Shown: piece by piece, positions 6,177 to 8,000 of the stretch
Layout of the letters: every line of letters starts with the position of its first letter
How positions within the stretch are numbered: the first letter of the stretch is position 1
Assembly (NCBI GenBank): GCA_946613955.1
Contig: CAMOGC010000073.1
Location: 1-8,000, forward strand
Direction: 5' to 3'
Length of the DNA: 8,000 bases
From: an uncultured Clostridia bacterium
Lineage (GTDB): Bacteria; Bacillota_A; Clostridia; Christensenellales; Aristaeellaceae
The notes under the pieces: model-generated
Seen by the model: only the letters and a program-made list of their open reading frames with translations
Database searches by the model: none
Told to the model about the DNA's origin: nothing
Position numbers and translations under genes: made by a program

Positions 6177-6216
6177 GCCCCTCCTCGAGGGGCTTTTGTC
6201 CTTTTTTTGTTTTTTC
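6177..6216 (+). terminator. Intrinsic terminator of the dipeptidase transcript
   Basis: GCCCCTC (6177-6183) and GAGGGGC (6187-6193) form a perfect 7-bp stem with a 3-nt loop. It is followed by TTTTGTCC and then further long T-runs to 6216. It lies about 150 nt after the stop codon and just before the next promoter region, so it isolates the dipeptidase from the importer genes. Confidence 0.9.
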
Positions 6217-6223
6217 CGGCTGT

Positions 6224-6252
6224 TTGCTTGCGATTCTCGCTGATTCTATGGT
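6224..6252 (+). promoter_or_regulatory. Probable promoter of the peptide-importer operon
   Basis: TTGCTT (6224-6229) and TATGGT (6247-6252) are 17 nt apart, each matching four of six consensus bases. CATAAT at 6255-6260 is a better -10 hexamer but has no -35 partner at the right distance. The region is markedly AT-richer than its surroundings and lies between a terminator and the ribosome binding site, so a promoter here is expected even though the exact boxes are uncertain. Confidence 0.42.
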
Positions 6253-6270
6253 AGCATAATTTGCTATCAT
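6248..6270. promoter_or_regulatory. Near-perfect 23-bp inverted repeat, candidate operator
   Basis: The arms ATGGTAGCA (6248-6256) and TGCTATCAT (6262-6270) are complementary at eight of nine positions around the centre TAATT. The element overlaps the proposed -10 box and ends 19 nt before the permease ATG, the usual place for a repressor site. No run of T follows, and its AT-rich make-up argues against a terminator. The regulator is unknown. Confidence 0.5.
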
Positions 6271-6289
6271 TTACCCGGGAGGGAGCTCC

Positions 6290-7216
6290 ATGAACGCAAA
6301 ATTTCTGAGCTATCTGGTGAAGCGCTTTTTGATGGCGCTGCTGACGATTTTTCTCGTCATCGCCATTACCTTTTTCGTCATGCACGCGATTCCGGCCAGC
6401 CCCTTCAGCTCCGAAAAAGCCAAGAGCGACGCGGTCATCGCCGCCCTGGAGGCCAAGTATGGCTTCGATAAACCGGTCCACATTCAGTTTGTGAACTACC
6501 TGAAAAACATCCTGCATGGGGATTTCGGTCTCTCCACCGGCTGGGTCGGGAACACGGTCATGGAGCTGATCGCCGGCGGCTTTTCCTACAGCGCCCGCAT
6601 CGGGTTTACGGCCGGCATCCTGGCCTTGATTTTCGGCGTCGTGCTGGGTTCCATCGCGGCCCTGAACCGGGGAAGATTCGTCGACAAGGTCATCCAGGTG
6701 GTCACGACGGCGCTGGTCGCCATGCCCTCCTTCGTCATGGGAACGATCCTGCTGCTGGTCTTCGCCCTGCAGCTCAACTGGCTGCCCTCCCTGGGCAATC
6801 AGCCGGGCGGCCTGGTGCTGCCCGTCATCTCCCTGATGCTCTATCCCATGGCGTATGTGACCCGCCTGCAGCGCTCCTCCATGCTGGACGTGCTGGGCCA
6901 GGACTATATCCGGACCGCCCGGGCCAAGGGCGTCAGCAACCGGAAGGTGATTTTCAAGCACGCGCTGAAAAACACCCTGACCCCGGTCATTACCTATGCC
7001 GGCCCCATGATGGCCTACATCCTGACGGGCTCCATGGTGGTGGAAAACATCTTTTCCGTTCCCGGCCTCGGCCGCCTGTTTACCAACAGCATGCTCCGGA
7101 CGGACTATATGATGATCATGGGCGTGACCATTTTCCTGGCCACCATGATTATCCTGATGAATTTCCTGAGCGATATTCTGTATAAGGTCGTGGATCCCCG
7201 GATCGAGCTCGCCTGA
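6290..7216 (+). CDS. Peptide/nickel ABC transporter permease, DppB/OppB type
   Basis: This 308-residue integral membrane protein is one of the two permeases of a Dpp/Opp-type importer. It has an N-terminal anchor (about residues 10-35) and five further membrane segments near 101-123, 133-158, 174-191, 235-251 and 276-299. The cytoplasmic EAA loop that docks the ATPase is seen as DYIRTARAKG (205-214) with VIFKHALKN after it. Other typical features are LKNILHGDFG (71-80), ENIFSVPGLGRLF (252-264) and the C-terminal DPRI (302-305). The length is standard. GGAGG within the purine run 6277-6285 precedes the ATG at a good distance. It is the first gene of its operon; the binding protein and ATPases are probably downstream. 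Peptide, nickel or other substrates cannot be told apart from the permease alone. Confidence 0.94.
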   Translation: MNAKFLSYLVKRFLMALLTIFLVIAITFFVMHAIPASPFSSEKAKSDAVIAALEAKYGFDKPVHIQFVNYLKNILHGDFGLSTGWVGNTVMELIAGGFSYSARIGFTAGILALIFGVVLGSIAALNRGRFVDKVIQVVTTALVAMPSFVMGTILLLVFALQLNWLPSLGNQPGGLVLPVISLMLYPMAYVTRLQRSSMLDVLGQDYIRTARAKGVSNRKVIFKHALKNTLTPVITYAGPMMAYILTGSMVVENIFSVPGLGRLFTNSMLRTDYMMIMGVTIFLATMIILMNFLSDILYKVVDPRIELA

Positions 7217-7238
7217 GCAAAAACCGGCTTTGAAAATA

Positions 7239-7267
7239 CGCGGCGCCCCTTCGGGCGGTTCGCCGCG
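7239..7267 (+). other. Stem-loop between the two permease genes
   Basis: CGCGGCG (7239-7245) and CGCCGCG (7261-7267) are perfect 7-bp complements. Inside, CCC and GGG (7246-7248 and 7253-7255) can extend the fold. No T-run follows and the next start codon is only 19 nt away, so it is unlikely to terminate transcription. An effect on mRNA stability or on relative expression of the two genes is possible. Confidence 0.4.
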
Positions 7268-7286
7268 GGACGAGGATGAAAGAAAG

Positions 7287-8000
7287 ATGGCTGAAAAGAT
7301 GCAAGACCCCGTGAACCTGAAAAAGGAAGGCGGTACGCCGCCGAAGGGCCCGGGATTTAAAAACCTCCTGAGCCTCCAGATCCGGCCCGAGCTTTTCGAG
7401 CCGGCCACGGACGAGGAGAAGGCCCAGCACGTGACGATGAAGGAATCCGTTTCCTTCATGAAGGATGCCATGCGCCGCCTTCGGAAAAACAGGATCGCCA
7501 TGATCTCCCTGTGCGTGATCGTGCTGGTGGCCCTGGTCGCCTTTATCGTGCCCGAGTTCTACCCCTATAACTACAAGCGCCAGGATGTGACGGCCCAGAA
7601 CCTGGGGCCCTTCCAGTACAGCGCCAAGGAGCAGGCGAAGATCGCCAAGGGCCAGAGCGTCTTCCCCCATATCATGGGAACCGACGCCCTGGGCCGGGAC
7701 TACGCCATCCGCGTGATCTACGGAACGCGGATTTCCCTGGTGGTCGGGATCTTCTCCGCCCTGATCGTCGTCGTGATCGGGATTATATACGGGTCCATCT
7801 CCGGCTATTTCGGCGGGAAGGTGGACATGATCATGATGCGGATCGTGGACATTATCTATTCCCTGCCGGATGTGCTGATCGTGATCCTTCTGTCGGTGGC
7901 CATCAAGGATATCGTGTCCAACTCCAAAAATCCCCTGATCGTCAACCTCGGCGCCGGCATGGTGTCCATCTTCATCGTCTTCGGCCTGCTCTACTGGGTC
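7287..8000 (+). CDS. Peptide/nickel ABC transporter permease, DppC/OppC type (3' end outside window)
   Basis: The frame is open from the ATG at 7287 to the window end, giving 238 residues of an expected 300-380. A hydrophilic N-terminal extension (1-68) leads into the first membrane segment (about 70-91, IAMISLCVIVLVALVAFIV). An extracytoplasmic loop follows, with the family hallmark MGTDALGRDYAIRVIYGTR (130-148). Further segments lie near 149-170, 189-206 and 224-238. The stretch VDMIMMRIVDIIYSLPDVLI (179-198) is typical of the DppC branch. The EAA loop lies beyond the window. The ATG at 7276 gives a different frame and no such protein. GAGG (7272-7275) is 11 nt upstream, a rather long spacing. 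The 70-nt gap to the first permease contains a hairpin but no terminator, so the two genes are in one operon and their products should form the transmembrane heterodimer. Confidence 0.94.
   Translation, partial: MAEKMQDPVNLKKEGGTPPKGPGFKNLLSLQIRPELFEPATDEEKAQHVTMKESVSFMKDAMRRLRKNRIAMISLCVIVLVALVAFIVPEFYPYNYKRQDVTAQNLGPFQYSAKEQAKIAKGQSVFPHIMGTDALGRDYAIRVIYGTRISLVVGIFSALIVVVIGIIYGSISGYFGGKVDMIMMRIVDIIYSLPDVLIVILLSVAIKDIVSNSKNPLIVNLGAGMVSIFIVFGLLYWV

Noticed and set aside
4279..6270. Long minus-strand open frame opposite the C69 dipeptidase (663 codons)
   Set aside because: It lies antisense to a clear dipeptidase gene and runs across two intergenic regions and an intrinsic terminator. It is low-complexity Gly/His/Pro-rich and lacks family motifs.
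6128..7501. Minus-strand open frame opposite the permease genes (457 codons)
   Set aside because: It covers the complement of two obvious permease genes and the promoter region, with His/Gln/Asp-rich composition typical of antisense shadows.

Overview
The window reads as an ordinary chromosomal region of a GC-rich, Gram-positive, probably anaerobic bacterium of the Bacillota, most likely a Clostridia-type gut or rumen lineage. This is an inference from four things: the FeoA-FeoB fusion with a following Cys-rich FeoB-associated membrane protein, the YitT/DUF2179 protein, the cytoplasmic C69 dipeptidase without a signal peptide, and near-consensus sigma-A promoters with strong purine-rich ribosome binding sites. 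No mobile element, phage gene, CRISPR array, tRNA or rRNA was seen.

Left half (1-4310), all on the minus strand, read right to left. A sigma-A type promoter (4278-4307) drives a small GlsB/YeaQ/YmgE-type membrane protein (3938-4207), which is closed by a strong intrinsic terminator (3891-3929). A YitT-family membrane protein follows (2969-3817) with its own terminator (2900-2948), whose loop holds a canonical G-quadruplex motif. A near-consensus extended -10 promoter (2856-2884), overlapped by a 15-bp inverted repeat, then starts the ferrous iron operon. That operon holds a fused FeoA-FeoB transporter (448-2802), a 60-residue Cys-rich membrane protein (234-416), and the convincing first 14 residues of a flavodoxin-fold protein whose frame closes after 26 codons (19-99).

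Middle (4208-4563). This is a divergent, GC-rich intergenic region of 356 nt. It holds the minus-strand promoter and, just upstream of the dipeptidase ribosome binding site, an inverted repeat that could fold into a leader structure. No gene is supported in it.

Right half (4564-8000), all on the plus strand. A C69-family dipeptidase (4564-6027) is followed by an 11-bp GC stem-loop and a textbook intrinsic terminator (6177-6216). A separate promoter region with a 23-bp near-perfect inverted repeat (6248-6270) precedes two permease genes of a peptide/nickel (Dpp/Opp) ABC importer. The first is complete (6290-7216) and the second runs off the window (7287-8000). Peptide uptake next to a cytoplasmic dipeptidase fits peptide nutrition.

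I found no evidence for a new biological system. The observations worth a second look are regulatory structures (the inverted repeats at the feo and permease promoters, the G-quadruplex in a terminator loop, the dipeptidase leader) and the broken flavodoxin-like gene at the left edge.
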